Source: JBFLYZ01 sp040756415
GTDB lineage: Bacteria > Bacteroidota > Bacteroidia > JADZBD01
Direction of reading: 5' to 3'
Length of the DNA stretch: 50,538 bases
Assembly (NCBI GenBank): GCA_040756415.1
Contig: JBFLYZ010000025.1
Location: forward strand, 1 to 50,538
The translations under genes and the position numbers were made by a program. Shown in pieces: positions 50,098 to 50,538 of this stretch; position 1 is the stretch's first letter, and each line of letters starts with the position of its first letter. Under the pieces are notes generated by a model that worked only from the letters and a program-made list of their open reading frames with translations, ran no database searches and had not been told where the DNA came from.

Positions 50098-50139
50098 AAG
50101 GTAGGGCGCGATAAAGGTTCGCTCCTTACCTTTAGTTTT
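50098..50139 (+). terminator. Hairpin with T-rich tail between hepT and the transposase-like gene
   Basis: AAGGTA(G)GGCG and CGCTCC(TTACCTT) pair around a short loop (AAGGTA 50098-50103 with TACCTT 50127-50132), followed by TTAGTTTTT. It could end the MNT/HEPN transcript or serve as the outer hairpin of a mobile element. Confidence 0.45.
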
Positions 50140-50154
50140 TAATCTTAAATTATT

Positions 50155-50538
50155 ATGCGCCATAGAACCGCCTACGATTCGCTTTTGATATTCCTTTACA
50201 GTACAGGAAAAGAGAGCCTGATACCCATGGAACTGCGCAACACCATACCCCATTCCACCAAATCCACCTGGAGGAGTATTGATTTTTCCAAATACCGCGG
50301 ATCCGAGCTGCGCGGCTGTCTTGATCAGCCACTGGAGCAGGCCGAACTTTACCTGAGGTATAAGGAACTGAAAACCGTTCATCGGGCCCTTACCCGGATG
50401 TTTGTATCCGTATATCCCCTGCTTGACCTGGTTAAAACTGCCCTGTTCCAGGTCAAACAGCACCGGGAATTGCTTGTCGAAACCATTCTTAGATTTAAAA
50501 ACACTCTTGCGATCGAGAAAGCATTAAAGTTATTTCGG
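50155..50538 (+). CDS. Probable transposase N-terminal part, cut by the window end
   Basis: An open frame of 128 codons from ATG 50155 (in an AT-rich context) to the end of the window without a stop. It begins MRHRTAYDSLLIFLYSTG and then IPHSTKSTWRSIDFSKYRG, a likely helix-turn-helix, with a helical region after it (ELYLRYKELKTVHRALTRMF). This resembles the N-terminal HTH of Bacteroidota transposases with a DDE integrase core, which would lie beyond the window. The family is not certain. Confidence 0.6.
   Translation, partial: MRHRTAYDSLLIFLYSTGKESLIPMELRNTIPHSTKSTWRSIDFSKYRGSELRGCLDQPLEQAELYLRYKELKTVHRALTRMFVSVYPLLDLVKTALFQVKQHRELLVETILRFKNTLAIEKALKLFR

Noticed and set aside
50053..50463. 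136-codon minus-strand frame at the right edge
   Set aside because: The plus-strand frame has HTH-like protein character and runs to the window end; the minus frame looks like its shadow.

Overview
The window is chromosomal DNA from a member of the Bacteroidota, most likely a Chitinophaga- or Sphingobacteria-like soil or water bacterium. Four genes encode proteins with type IX secretion (T9SS) sorting domains, two of them of the gliding-motility type B form with SprB repeats. Several genes are preceded by the Bacteroidota -7 promoter element TAnnTTTG. Many other families are typical of the phylum (YD-repeat proteins, TPR histidine kinase, SpoIIE phosphatases with TPR or PAS input). No rRNA, tRNA, CRISPR array or complete insertion sequence was seen.

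Layout. (1) 1-18.2 kb is a dense block of stress and maintenance genes: DUF892 ferritin-like protein, LEA-type protein, erythromycin-esterase family protein divergent from a phosphoribosyltransferase, AI-2E-type permease, SRPBCC protein, an alpha/beta hydrolase lacking its nucleophile serine, CDP-alcohol phosphatidyltransferase, APC permease, a membrane-anchored EF-Tu domain II-like protein, lipocalin, PEBP protein, DUF748 protein, YihY/BrkB, a small soluble histidine kinase, and an operon SDR - Ku - 3'-phosphoesterase - LigD for non-homologous end joining. It resembles a desiccation or general-stress gene set. (2) 18.3-21.6 kb is a more AT-rich run of small secreted proteins of unknown function, all on the minus strand. 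One YD-repeat gene has an in-frame TGA followed by 35 more coding-like codons. (3) 21.7-24.2 kb is a NarL-type response regulator with a TPR histidine kinase. (4) 24.3-32.3 kb holds three large surface or secreted proteins: one SBBP-repeat protein with a type A sorting domain and two tandem paralogues with type B domains. (5) 32.4-42.5 kb carries an NlpC/P60 lipoprotein, membrane protein, cytoplasmic YD-repeat protein, lipoprotein, two related SpoIIE-type phosphatases, a prolyl oligopeptidase, a DUF6973-like protein and a DUF2179 membrane protein. (6) 42.7-48.6 kb has a BNR/sortilin-like T9SS protein, a YkgJ cysteine-cluster protein, ribosomal protein S20, and the selenouridine pair mnmH-selD. 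(7) 48.6-50.5 kb is accessory DNA: a broken gene remnant, a three-gene unit with an antitoxin-like protein and an MNT/HEPN pair, and the start of a probable transposase running off the window.

How it fits together. Block 1 combines DNA end repair, membrane lipid or permease functions and small protectant proteins. The divergent histidine kinase and nested inverted repeats upstream of the NHEJ operon suggest regulated expression. Blocks 3 and 4 suggest a two-component system beside cell-surface adhesin-like genes. The observations most worth following are the A10 tract at the 3'-phosphoesterase/LigD junction, the nested palindromes upstream of that operon, the EF-Tu domain II membrane protein, the serine-less hydrolase, and the interrupted YD-repeat gene.
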